From Spirogloea muscicola (lineage: Eukaryota > Streptophyta > Zygnematophyceae > Spirogloeales > Spirogloeaceae), in contig WELB01000027.1 of the NCBI GenBank assembly GCA_009602725.1, forward strand, positions 948,790 through 985,067: 36,278 nucleotides of DNA. The letters run 5' to 3'. A program made the position numbers and the translations under genes. The notes below the pieces were generated by a model, which saw nothing but the letters and a program-made list of their open reading frames with translations, had not been told where the DNA came from and did not search any database. Shown in pieces: positions 11,701-20,965 of this stretch. The number at the start of each line of letters is the position of its first letter. Position 1 is the stretch's first letter.

Positions 11701-12156
11701 ACTGATCAAAGTCTTCAGCGCCCGCCAGAGCTCATCGGCCCCTTCGTCACAAGGGGCGCAAGCATCCCCGTTGCCACGCAGCCAAACCAGCAGCCTGGTA
11801 GTTCGGAGCATGGCTAGTGCTTGAGCTAGCGCACACTCTGCCGTGTTGCAGCTGCAACACGGCAAGGCACCTCAAAGCCCAACAGGATCGAGGCAAGCAT
11901 GATGCGGCAGGCATGAAGCAACTGCTATTCACATGGTCGTGTGAAAGGGATGAGGCTGTTCCGTGATCTCCAGGCCAACAGTGGAGAGGCTAGTGGACGA
12001 AACGGTAGGACAGCACCTGCAGTAGGCTTGAATTCTGCGAGCTCGTGGTCCAGCGGGGCCGCCTAGTTGCAGCAGCAGCCCGACGGCAGAGCTGGCTGGC
12101 GTGGGCGGTGATGGCGGAGAAGGGGCGGGTACAGCACCGCCGCCGGTGGCGGGCAT
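5780..12156 (-). CDS. RIF1: RIF1 homologue, multi-exon (left copy)
   Basis: RIF1 controls replication timing and double-strand-break repair through a long N-terminal HEAT-repeat array. Exons with matching phases: 12017-12156 (ATG at 12154-12156), 11340-11407, 10432-10608, 9977-10195, 9498-9884, 6852-6921, 6425-6648, 6234-6313. Less certain blocks lie near 11650-11850, 11000-11115, 10756-10960, 9210-9320, 8640-9060, 7359-8579, 7010-7090 and 5786-5990. Diagnostic matches to animal RIF1, in order: LWLMSH..LPS then SFEAMK; CLWVPALV; VAWKALITSLL followed by KKRVALLVRPLLSI and QLWVLLMHRL (animal: AWKSLI, LLMQPLSSI, WWYLLMRL); and ILHKDKRISNHS joined to LAFWNDTFG across an intron (animal: LHKNKQIRKQSAQFWNATF). 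The left copy is open in all these exons. The C-terminal end and any PP1-docking motifs could not be placed. It is divergent from the DUF4346 gene. Confidence 0.82.
11229..11261. other. Intronic stem-loop in RIF1
   Basis: A perfect 12-bp stem (11229-11240 with 11250-11261) encloses a 9-nt loop, and the pairing can extend outward with one wobble. It lies in the intron between the exon at 11340-11407 and the next. The right-arm counterpart (about 25890-25920) is degraded. Confidence 0.55.
11839..11864. other. 26-bp perfect palindrome over a RIF1 splice acceptor
   Basis: The sequence TGCCGTGTTGCAG is followed at once by its own reverse complement. Its centre coincides with the TGCAG/C acceptor proposed for RIF1 exon 2. 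The right arm keeps the exon half but not the intron half, so the palindrome is specific to the left copy. Confidence 0.7.
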
Positions 12157-12855
12157 GGCTGCGCGAGGGGTAGAGGGGAGGGGCCCAAGGGGGGGGGCGG
12201 GTTAAAGGCGAAGTTCGTATGGGCGGGCGCGGCGGGAAGGCGGCCCGACGGGCCGACGGCGCTACGCTACGGCCCGAAGGCCCGATGTGGCCCGATGTCT
12301 CGACGGCCCGACGGCCCATTGCCCGGTGGCCCAGCGGCCTTTTACCCGCCGGCACCGATGGCGCGGCCGCCGTGGCCACCTCCTGCGCATTTCAGACTTC
12401 CCATCGTCTCAGCCCCTCGTGGCGTAAGGCGGTTCGCTTCGTTTGCCTGAGCACTGTGTTGGCTAGAGTTTTGGCCACCCGCTCATTTCATTTCATTTCG
12501 CACTGCGCGCCCTTCTCTCTCTTCACTTTCCAGCCCCTAGCCTTTGGCTCCGTCACGAACACCTGTATGCATCTGGCTGGCATTTCACAGCCGATTCTTT
12601 CATATCAGCAGCCGCTTTCTCTTTGCCGCGCGCCTTCTCTCTTTGCCACGTCCCACCGCGTCCACCACCGCCACTCGGCCCCCCGCCGAACCCCGGAAAG
12701 GTTGCAAGTACCCGCCCGCCTCCCACCCCCCCCTCCTCAGTGCAGCCTCCTCGCCCGGGCGCTGTTTCCCCCGCTTCCTCACCGGTGTGGGACGCAGGCG
12801 CAGGCCCGACGGGTGCCACGGTGTGCGGGCAAGTGGGCTCCCCGGTGCCCGTCAC
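12157..12855. promoter_or_regulatory. Divergent promoter region between RIF1 and the DUF4346 gene
   Basis: About 700 bp separate the two start codons, which point away from each other. It holds a run of G near 12189, a decayed array rich in GGCCCGA (about 12240-12335), and a copy of a dispersed repeat (about 12536-12620) that recurs at 20870 and 23480. No TATA box stands out. The right arm keeps the flanks but has about 1.2 kb more repeat DNA. Two longer + frames run through here (from 12219 and 12544), but they are low-complexity and not conserved. Confidence 0.6.
12536..12620 (+). repeat. Dispersed repeat copy (GGCTCCGTC element)
   Basis: The copy runs from CTAGCCTTTGGCTCCGTC through ACACCTGTATGCATCTG to ATATCAGCAGCCGC. 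Close relatives lie at about 20870-20960 (+) and 23465-23560 (-). In the right arm those copies are part of a longer, about 300-bp element. Confidence 0.7.
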
Positions 12856-14236
12856 ATGCTCTCCCACCAGCTGCCAGCCCGACCAGGGACGCTGGGCGTC
12901 CATCGCATGGGCGTCGGTTGCTGCAGCCCAAGCACACACGGACACTGTCCCATTGCTACTACGCTTGGCAGAAGGGACAATTTCAGCCGGCGCCAAGGGA
13001 TACGGCCACTGCAGTCCTTGTCAGACTGTCCCCTCAACTGGAAACCACGGGTGACGCTGACCAGCAGCTGCCTGAGGAGCCAGGCAAACCAATATGAGTC
13101 ATCAGTGGTAAGCTTGCAAATGTGCAAGCTCTCTCCCTATGCAGATTTCACGCTGGGTGGCTGCCTGGTGCTCATTGTGAGCACCAGGTACCTGCATGCT
13201 GTCCTTCTTCAATGTTGTGATCGTTTTCTCGATCATGATTTCGGGCAGCAGATTCTTGACGCATTGCTGCAGGTGCCTGAGCTGCACCTCCCCCGCACCC
13301 TGGCCCCTCTTTGCAGACAATTTCAGCATCGGCGCAGCAGGAGAACTTGACTGCAGCGCAATACACAGGTCTTACTGTCCTCCCAGGTCCTGTTAAGAAG
13401 GAGTAACTCTAGCAGCTCCCGCTTGGTGTCTGACCAATCTTCCGGTTGCTGCAGCAACTTTAGTACTTAAAATGACACTCGACCCTTCTATTTGTGTACC
13501 CCTTTCAATCATGGAGGATGTGTGACCCCAAGTCTGGCTGACTTGCAGTATTCTTGACCAGGCAGGAATGCAATGAGGTGCTGAGTACAAAAGACACCTA
13601 ATGATGAGCATGTTCTTGTGACAGCATCAGTTCTCTTTTGCTCATACTCCTTCATGATATGATGTCGTTTAGGAGAAGCCATTCAGGCATTGGATGATGT
13701 GCTGTCAACAAGGCAGATGGCCTTGGATCCGGCTGGCTACTTCGTCATCTCAGTTGACAGAGAAGCTCGCTTGGTCATCGCCGATCACTACTGCAACCTC
13801 ATCAATGCTGAAGGGCTGGCTTGTGACCCTGACACCGGGGAGGTCATCCCCTGTACTGGTTACAAGCCTAGACCTCCAACGCGGTACAGGTGAGCAAGAT
13901 TGTCCTGTTTATTTGTGATGGAATTCGTCACTTCAGAATGATCCTTCTCCTCACCAGCGAAGCTATACCAAGTAGGTTACGGTCTGCTAGTAGGACAAAA
14001 GGAGAACTCTCCTTAGTTGTTGCTTTGCTTACTTGTAGGCGAGCGACTAACAATGTCTACTACCACTTGGATCTGACAGAGGTCGTTCTGCCAAGGAGCT
14101 TAGTGTCCAAATAATTGAGAGGATGCCAGCCGGGCAATGCCCTGTGAGCATGCTCACGCATGCAAATTACCTCGGAAGAGAGTTTCAGAAAGCTGAGGCG
14201 GCTCTGCTAAGCGGCACTCCATATGTGCAAGACTAA
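12856..14236 (+). CDS. DUF4346-family protein, probably plastid-targeted (left copy)
   Basis: Exons 12856-13107, 13317-13368, 13673-13889 and 14080-14236 have consistent phases and give 225 residues. From about residue 100 the protein matches the small cyanobacterial DUF4346 proteins: an ALDDVLSTRQ lead, LDPAGYFVI, DREARLVIADHY, GLACDPDTGEVIPC, a PPTRYRGRSAKEL block, and C-terminal YLGREFQKAE..L..G.PYVQD. The biochemical role of this family is not known to me. The first about 85 residues are rich in Ser, Thr and Arg with few acidic residues, as in a chloroplast transit peptide (inference). I chose the ATG at 12856 because it is kept in the right copy, while the later Met (MGVGCC) is Ile there. 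It is divergent from RIF1. The two copies are nearly identical in protein over exons 3-4. Confidence 0.86.
13111..13235 (+). other. Three successive stem-loops in DUF4346 intron 1
   Basis: Just inside the donor (13108) there is an 8-bp stem, AGCTTGCA with a 4-nt loop (13111-13130). Next comes an 11-bp stem with a 3-nt loop (13164-13174 with 13178-13188). Then a 6-bp stem, TGATCG, with a 6-nt loop (13218-13235). The right copy keeps the first and third stems perfectly and the second with one mismatch, although the intron has otherwise diverged. This may be an intronic structured RNA or a splice-control structure; neither is proven. Confidence 0.6.
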
Positions 14237-15160
14237 GTAGAGAAGTGTGGGCAAAACATGGGCCAGCTGGCTTTCCTCCAGGATACTAATTGCTGAGAGT
14301 ATAGATGGTGGGGGTTGGAGTCAATTGAGGACTTCGTTTAGTCTTATCCTGCAGCTCGGCAGGTGCATAGCCACATCCTGATGCAACGATAGGACCATAC
14401 AGTAGAGTATACAGCTGCCAAGATCAAGCAATGCATGAAGGAAGCCCATGAGGAAGGCGGCTTGGTCGCAAGTAGCGGGCTGAAGCACAGCCATGCACCT
14501 GCTGACCTCCGTTCGTTGAAAGCTCGTACCTCGTTGGGCTCAGTGCATAGGGAGTCTGCAAGTGGCTGCTGAGGGGACAGCCCACAAAATAAAGAGTGCT
14601 TGCAAGCAAAATACTCTTTATTCAGAGCCACTTCTTCAGTCAGTGACGAGGTGCTAGTACAACAGGTTGGGCCTAGAAAGGAGATGCTGTCTAAGTTGCA
14701 GGCACCACCCTGTGCATATTGTTGATCTTGGAAGGCCGCACCAGTGACCTGGTGATTGTACATATTCCAGGTTTCAAGCCGTGGCTCCTGACCATTAGGA
14801 TTCAGGATTCTACGTGGCTGCTATGCAGCAAATTGTCACTGAGGCGCTGGCCCTTCTGCAGCCGCTCCATCCGCCTGAAAATGCTTGGCAGCAACAAGGT
14901 ACACCAGAGATGTACCAGAGGTGACCAAGTGGCCACATTGGCCGCATAATGAGGTGAATCATTTTTTGGAGAAAGTGGCTCCCAGATCACGGGCACAGTC
15001 AAGGACTGGTTCGTGAGCAGCCCGCAGTGGGAGGAGGCGCAGGCCACAGGAGGGTGGGGGGTTTTGGCCGAGGAAGGGTTTAGGGAGGGGTGTGGGCCGA
15101 GGCTAGGCCGAGCTTGCCCGCGCCGCCGCTGCAGCCACCACCGCGGCCCCGCCCGCCGCC
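14237..15160. other. Intergenic region between the DUF4346 gene and FKBP
   Basis: No gene is firmly supported. A + strand open frame at 14405-14572 encodes KQCMKEAHEEGGL and KARTSLGSVHRE segments that are kept in frame in the right arm, where two stops interrupt it. Further + frames (VLVQQVGPRKEMLSKLQ near 14660, MQQIVTEALALLQPL near 14825) resemble helical exons. They are partly broken in the right arm. This may be a decayed or rapidly evolving small gene that I do not recognise. The last about 100 bp are a GC-rich FKBP promoter/leader. Confidence 0.4.
14588..14622. other. Inverted repeat with AATAAA on both strands
   Basis: AATAAAGAGT (14588-14597) pairs with its complement at 14613-14622. 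An inner GCTTGCAAGC palindrome sits between them. It places an AATAAA-type signal on each strand. It is not kept as such in the right arm (about 21380), which retains only the inner palindrome. Confidence 0.45.
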
Positions 15161-16433
15161 ATGGTGTTCTGGGGTGCGTGCCTGCGCCGCCCTCAGGGCC
15201 CCCTCCCCTCGGCCCGCCCCGCCCTCCCCGCCCTTCGGCGGCTCGTGCCGGCCCACAGGGCTCCGGTGCCATGCCGCCGTCCCAGCTTCCCGCTTGGGCG
15301 CTGCGAACGATGCAGTATCCCGTCCGGCCCCTCCCGGGTGCGACGCATGGCCCCGACGCTGAGGGCTTTCTCCGACGTGGCAAGGCTGCGCTCATTCTGG
15401 CCTCCTCGCGAACCCGCTTGTGCAGGTGCAGTCGTGAAGCCCGGCAAGCCGATCCGGCAGGTACCCACTGAGGGCGTCGGCAGCCAGCTCCACCTTTCCC
15501 AGGTCAACTCTACACACTCTCCCCGGCGCCAACGTACTTTCTTGCGCCTTATACGATGGCTAGGCCTGCCAGTATGTAGATTGCCTAGCAAGCCCCTTTG
15601 ACACCACTCGAGACAAATGGAAGCAGCAACTGAAGGACCTGCCAGACACCGCGGCCCGTGCAGCGTGAAGGCTCGTTCAAGTCCGTAACGAGGCCGCAAG
15701 TCCGCTTGCCCGTATCCTTTTCAAGCAAGAAAACCACTGAAGTCACACACTGTGCTGTGCGGTGTATCCAGGCAACACTGGGCCGCAACGTATCTGCCGG
15801 AGCGAGGACAGTCGTGAAAGCGAGAGTGGGCGACGGGCCGACCATCTGGCTTTGCTCGCTGACAGGCGGTTCGCAGGAGAGCGTGTCTTTGGACCTTCTT
15901 TTTGATCAGGTCGTCACTTTTGCCGTCTCTGGGAAGGCCTCTGTGCACTTGACGGGCTACTACATCCCAAATGCTCTGGAGGACGACGACGACGGGGAAT
16001 TTGACGAGTACGAGGACTCTGAGGACGAGGACGACGATGCTGACGAGTTTGAGGACGAGGACGAGCTACTGTATCCTTCCTTCCGATACTGCTGATAGTA
16101 CGTGCAGGAGTCACCAATCGTGAGGTGCTGTGCTCTGCCTGAGATTCAAGGTTTAAGGGGATTGTGCTACTGAAAATTGTTCATGTAGTTGACTGAGGAT
16201 CATCGTTTGATCCGAATACTCGCTTCTGCTCCATCCTTGTTCGTCTCGTGTCTGATTACCTTGATTACCTTGACTCGAGTTAACAAGTGAAGCTGGGGAT
16301 GATGATGATGACGACGAGGAAGAGGACGACGAGATGCCAGAGGCAGTGCCCTTGGAGTCGAATGGTGACCATCTTGGCTGTTATGGACCCTCCACTTTGC
16401 CAAGCTGGTCGCATCAGCTGCAGCAGTACATTC
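15141..16433 (+). repeat. 1293-bp tract identical to the right arm
   Basis: From 15141 to 16433 the sequence maps to 20533-19241 with a constant coordinate sum of 35674, so no indels occur. I found no mismatch where I compared, and the encoded frames are identical, introns included. Just upstream (15060-15140) the arms differ clearly. The right-arm end of the tract is the N at 19240. Confidence 0.85.
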
Positions 16434-18591
16434 TCTCTCATGATGCTGTGTCCTCAGTTTTCGTCGTGCTGCACAGACTTTATGAAGATTTCAATGGTGG
16501 GTTGCTGAATTTTGCAGTTGTTATCCAGGAGGTCACTGAGGAGGAGGCAGTTCTACTCAAGGATGGGAAGGTCCAGAATTCTTACAGCTACCAAGTAGAG
16601 ACCTCTGTGCAGCCTATCATTGAAGAGAAGGAGGCATCCCTGCAGGAGGGACAAGGTACTGATGAGGCAGTTAAGGCCGGGGAGAGAGAAGCTGCAGAGG
16701 AGGGAGAGGAGGAAGATGAAGATGGGTTCCTCCTTGTGAAGAGGACTACGGATGTCATAGAAGTGGAGGTGACGCAACCGAGCAAAACACGAGCTGTGGC
16801 CTCAGAAGAGTGAGACTTCAAATCATCTCTTCGTCTTTGCCACTGAGTGTCCCAACTGGCATGCATGCAGCCAGAGCATGCACTGTGCTATATGAAAGTG
16901 TCCTCTTTCAATACTTCTGCAGGAACAAGCCAGTACAATCCACAGAACACACATCCAATATGAACGATGGGAAGCAAGAAGCTGTGATGGAAGGGGAAAC
17001 TACAACAGAATCAGAGACAGCTCCTAGTACTTCGGAAGGTGTTGCAGAAGGTGTTGCAACACAAGCTGCAAGCCAGGCTGTCAGTCAGCCTCTTGGCAAG
17101 AAGAAGCGGAAGGCAGAGAGAAGCAAGGGCAGAGTGCAGGGAGACGAAGAGGTAAAAGCAGCCACTGAACAAGAAAGTGCACCTCTACTTGCAAGGCCTT
17201 CCACCACGGCCACAGAGAAAACTCCAGAGAAAGCAAATGGAGGTGATGAGACACAGGTCAAGACTCCAGAAAATGCAGCTGCTGCAAGTACAGCTGAGGG
17301 AAGAGCACCTGATATGGCTCGTGAGGAAGCAAAGCCAAAGTCAACAAAAAAGAGAGCACCTGCAGTACGAAGGTTCCCCAATGGCATGGAGGTTGAGGAG
17401 TTGGCACTCGGCAAACCAGATGGCAGGGCTGCAAAAATGGGGAAAACGGTGTGTTGTTCCCTATGAGCATTGCTGCACGATCTGGGGATGGTCTAAGCAT
17501 CAGCTGTGCAACTGGCTTGCTTTTGTTGGGCAGAAAATGTGCAGTCACTGTCATTCATGCCCCCCTGTTTACTGAAGTGCAGTAAATGCACACTGTGGGA
17601 TGGATGCTGTGTGAGAAGGTCTTGATGCACTATACTGGCCGCCTGAAGTCCACTGGCAAGATATTTGACAGCAATCTTGCTCCGCAGAAACCATTTGCTT
17701 TCCGATTAGGTGGGTAGTGTCTTCTTCATGTGTGAATGTTTGAGAAGGCTGCAAAAACCAGCCACTTGTGATGCCTCCCTGTGTGCCACTGCATTCTCTC
17801 CATGACTTTTTCTGCGCTTTACCCTGCATGCTTCGGCATCTTGTGCTCCTACTTCACCGCCGAAGACATTGAGTGCTGCGACCTCCTGATGCAAGGTTGT
17901 GCTGTCTGTACAGGTGTTGGGGAGGTCATCAAGGGCTGGGATGTTGGTGTACAAGGTGCAACTTTAATTCGATAATGATCCCACACAAGCAGCTCTATAT
18001 CATTGTGGTGCAGTTGTCATTCTAGTTGAGACTGAGAGTTGCTGTGTTGTGCATTACACTTCTCACTAATACTTCTCTGTGTATGTGGGTGTGTACATGC
18101 ACACACTCGCTTGTCCAGACTGCGTCATGATGCAAATGCAAAACCATCTAGAGTGCAACTCAGAAGCAAGCTGGGGTGCTGCAGTATCTGGCAGACAAGC
18201 CTTTGACGCATGACTTGTGAGGTCTTCTGAGAGACGAGCACACGTGGTACTCACCATGTGTGATCACTGTGATGCATGGGTACACAAGGCATGAGAGTTG
18301 GCGACAAACGTAAATTGACCCTTCCACCGCAGATGGGGTATGTCAGATGCTCTCTGCTGTGTGCTCAAAAGTATGGAGGCATCATTGTGAGTGCAACTGG
18401 AAAGGAAGTGTTTATTTTTGGTATCATCATGCATGACTATGGTTAGATGGTAGTATCATGAGAATGTTGCGTTTACAGCTTGACCAGGTGTGGGGCTTGC
18501 TGTCTGCAGATATGGAGCAAAAGGGGCTCCGCTAGACATTCCTGGGAATGCCTGGCTCGTCTTTGACGTGGAACTTGTTGGTGTCAAGTGA
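15161..18591 (+). CDS. FKBP53: Nucleoplasmin-like FKBP peptidyl-prolyl isomerase, FKBP53 type (complete copy)
   Basis: Nuclear histone chaperone with a C-terminal prolyl isomerase. Ten exons with consistent phases: 15161-15173, 15426-15460, 15664-16070, 16288-16364, 16518-16809, 16923-17448, 17619-17709, 17914-17955, 18289-18337, 18510-18591. They total 1614 bp, or 537 residues (Arabidopsis FKBP53 is somewhat shorter). The N terminus is MVFWGAVVKPGKP, then IQATLG, WLCSL and VHLTGYY: the nucleoplasmin-like fold. Long Asp/Glu tracts and a basic GKKKRK nuclear signal follow. The FKBP domain starts at FPNGMEVEELALGKPDG and keeps the active-site set: YTG, FDS, PFAF, GEVIKGWD, MGYG, IPGNAWLVFDVEL. 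A small intron inside exon 3 (donor near 15712, acceptor near 15771) is possible and would shorten the first loop. Exons 1-4 lie in the tract identical to the right arm. Confidence 0.94.
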
Positions 18592-18839
18592 GTCTTGACT
18601 TGATTTGCTCAAGGCTGTCTATTTTGTGAAGCGTGCATAGTGTGTGCCTCCCGTGTCAACTGAGTTCCACAGTAGCGATTTGGCACATTGCCACTTGGCA
18701 TGAGTACAAGCCCTCAGAAGGACACTCACAAACATGAGCAGAGACTCTGATGCAGCACTCAGCAATCCTTGTGAGCAGAGGCTTGCAAGATGCAAGAAGA
18801 TTTTTGCACAAATAACATCAGTACCTGGGCACTAAGAAG

Positions 18840-19239
18840 GCCGGCAAGTGTAGTCCTCATATCGTGATGTTATATTAGGCGCCAAACAGCAAAACCACAG
18901 CCCACAAGAGGAAAGGCGCGCGGTGTGCATGCATTGAAGGGAAGCCAAGCCACTGTTTAGTCCGAAGTCCGTAGTGCAATGGATGAAGAAGAGTAAGCAG
19001 CTCCTCGGCGCTCGGTGGCTCGAGTTGCTCAACCAGCTCGCCCGCCACGCCGTCGCCCGCCGCTTCATGGGGACCCGGTGGACTTTCCTGCAGCCGGGTC
19101 GCTAGCGCAGGTGTACTGGATGCGCTTGGCCGTCTCGCTGCAGCGGTCGATGGCGCTGCACCTGCGTGCAACATGTAGCTGCTTCGTTTCTTCTATTTTG
19201 TGCTTGATTTTCTTAGCGCTTCCCCTGGCCCCCTTTTCG
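18840..19239. repeat. Dispersed repeat DNA next to the central gap
   Basis: About 19005-19170 matches, in reverse, the repeat at 24335-24555 and more weakly 2224-2400. The end (19205-19239, TTAGCGCTTCCCCTGGCCCC) is the tail of the GGGGCCAG module. This sequence is unrelated to FKBP intron 4, which should follow the identical tract. Confidence 0.7.
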
Positions 19240-19240
19240 N
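19240..19240. other. Single N: probable contig join at the arm boundary
   Basis: The N lies exactly where right-arm homology to FKBP intron 4 stops and unrelated repeat DNA begins. It is the most likely scaffold junction in the window. Confidence 0.8.
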
Positions 19241-19309
19241 GAATGTACTGCTGCAGCTGATGCGACCAGCTTGGCAAAGTGGAGGGTCCATAACAGCCAA
19301 GATGGTCAC

Positions 19310-20513
19310 CATTCGACTCCAAGGGCACTGCCTCTGGCATCTCGTCGTCCTCTTCCTCGTCGTCATCATCATCATCCCCAGCTTCACTTGTTAACTCGAG
19401 TCAAGGTAATCAAGGTAATCAGACACGAGACGAACAAGGATGGAGCAGAAGCGAGTATTCGGATCAAACGATGATCCTCAGTCAACTACATGAACAATTT
19501 TCAGTAGCACAATCCCCTTAAACCTTGAATCTCAGGCAGAGCACAGCACCTCACGATTGGTGACTCCTGCACGTACTATCAGCAGTATCGGAAGGAAGGA
19601 TACAGTAGCTCGTCCTCGTCCTCAAACTCGTCAGCATCGTCGTCCTCGTCCTCAGAGTCCTCGTACTCGTCAAATTCCCCGTCGTCGTCGTCCTCCAGAG
19701 CATTTGGGATGTAGTAGCCCGTCAAGTGCACAGAGGCCTTCCCAGAGACGGCAAAAGTGACGACCTGATCAAAAAGAAGGTCCAAAGACACGCTCTCCTG
19801 CGAACCGCCTGTCAGCGAGCAAAGCCAGATGGTCGGCCCGTCGCCCACTCTCGCTTTCACGACTGTCCTCGCTCCGGCAGATACGTTGCGGCCCAGTGTT
19901 GCCTGGATACACCGCACAGCACAGTGTGTGACTTCAGTGGTTTTCTTGCTTGAAAAGGATACGGGCAAGCGGACTTGCGGCCTCGTTACGGACTTGAACG
20001 AGCCTTCACGCTGCACGGGCCGCGGTGTCTGGCAGGTCCTTCAGTTGCTGCTTCCATTTGTCTCGAGTGGTGTCAAAGGGGCTTGCTAGGCAATCTACAT
20101 ACTGGCAGGCCTAGCCATCGTATAAGGCGCAAGAAAGTACGTTGGCGCCGGGGAGAGTGTGTAGAGTTGACCTGGGAAAGGTGGAGCTGGCTGCCGACGC
20201 CCTCAGTGGGTACCTGCCGGATCGGCTTGCCGGGCTTCACGACTGCACCTGCACAAGCGGGTTCGCGAGGAGGCCAGAATGAGCGCAGCCTTGCCACGTC
20301 GGAGAAAGCCCTCAGCGTCGGGGCCATGCGTCGCACCCGGGAGGGGCCGGACGGGATACTGCATCGTTCGCAGCGCCCAAGCGGGAAGCTGGGACGGCGG
20401 CATGGCACCGGAGCCCTGTGGGCCGGCACGAGCCGCCGAAGGGCGGGGAGGGCGGGGCGGGCCGAGGGGAGGGGGCCCTGAGGGCGGCGCAGGCACGCAC
20501 CCCAGAACACCAT
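19310..20513 (-). CDS. FKBP53: Nucleoplasmin-like FKBP, truncated right copy (exons 1-4 only)
   Basis: Exons 20501-20513 (ATG at 20511-20513), 20214-20248, 19604-20010 and 19310-19386 match those of the left copy with no difference seen. They encode the N-terminal nucleoplasmin-like domain and the first acidic tracts. The gene is cut off in intron 4 by the N at 19240, so the basic linker and the whole prolyl isomerase domain are absent. This looks like loss by assembly rather than by mutation. The sequence upstream of the ATG is diverged from the left arm and carries a repeat insertion. Confidence 0.9.
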
Positions 20514-20649
20514 GGCGGCGGGCGGGGCCGCGGCGGCGGCTGCGGCGGCGGGCGCCGGGAAGCTCGGCCTGGGCCCCTTCCGCTCCACACCCCTCCCAAA
20601 ACCCTTCGTGGGCCAGAACACCCCCCCCGCGGCTGTGGGTGGGTCTCCT

Positions 20650-20965
20650 GGGCTCTCTCCCCAGGCGATTGCTTCGCATCGCCAGGCTGGTCGCGCCCTT
20701 GCAGCAGCCTCTGGTTTGCGCAGCGGGGTTGCTCTTCCTCCTTCTCTGAACCTTTGTGAATTCTTTTTGGGCTGGCTTTTCGCAGCCCTTGCCCCCATTG
20801 GGAGTGCCACTTCTTCCTCCCCTCAGCTCATCTGACTTCCTACTGCTGACTCGGGGGTTTTGGGGGCGCCCTGTCTGCCTAGCCTTTGGCTCCGTCATGA
20901 ACACCTGTATGCATCTGGCTGGCAGTTTACAGCCGATTCTTAAATATCAGCAGCCGCTTCCCTTG
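20650..20965 (+). mobile_element. About 300-bp dispersed element upstream of the right FKBP copy
   Basis: The segment from CCCCAGGCGATTGCTTCGCA to ATATCAGCAGCCGC matches, in reverse complement, about 23455-23725. It is missing from the left arm at the equivalent place (about 15050), so it is an arm-specific insertion or deletion. It includes GGGCTGGCTTTTCGCAGCCC, another form of the GGCTG/CAGCC module. It has no long coding frame. Confidence 0.65.

Larger units (their letters stand above)
1..16433 (+). repeat. Left arm of a window-scale diverged inverted repeat
   Basis: This whole segment recurs as its reverse complement at 19241-36278. Anchors are RAMP4 exon 2 (3296-3452 against 33425-33581), RIF1 exon 6 (10432-10608 against 26559-26735), DUF4346 exon 3 (13673-13889 against 22108-22324) and FKBP exon 3 (15664-16070 against 19604-20010). 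Exon lengths match exactly apart from three RIF1 differences. Exons differ by roughly 2-5 percent where I compared them base by base, while non-coding DNA differs more and carries arm-specific insertions. The outermost bases also correspond: both arms begin at a poly-G tract and share the next several hundred bases. Confidence 0.97.
16434..19240. other. Unmatched spacer between the arms
   Basis: This stretch has no reverse-complement partner in the window. It contains FKBP exons 5-10 (to 18591) and their introns, about 250 bp of 3' flank in which I see nothing (18592-18839), and repeat DNA up to the N. Confidence 0.8.

Noticed and set aside
12219-13350. Long + strand frames starting at 12219 and 12544 as separate proteins
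   Set aside because: They are Pro/Arg-rich low-complexity readings of the promoter and leader, are not conserved in the right arm, and run through the intron after 13107. Only the part from 12856 is kept as exon 1.
20073-20904. Large frames overlapping the FKBP start in the right arm
   Set aside because: They are GC-rich shadow frames running through FKBP introns 1-2 and the upstream repeat; no family match and no consistent splice phase.
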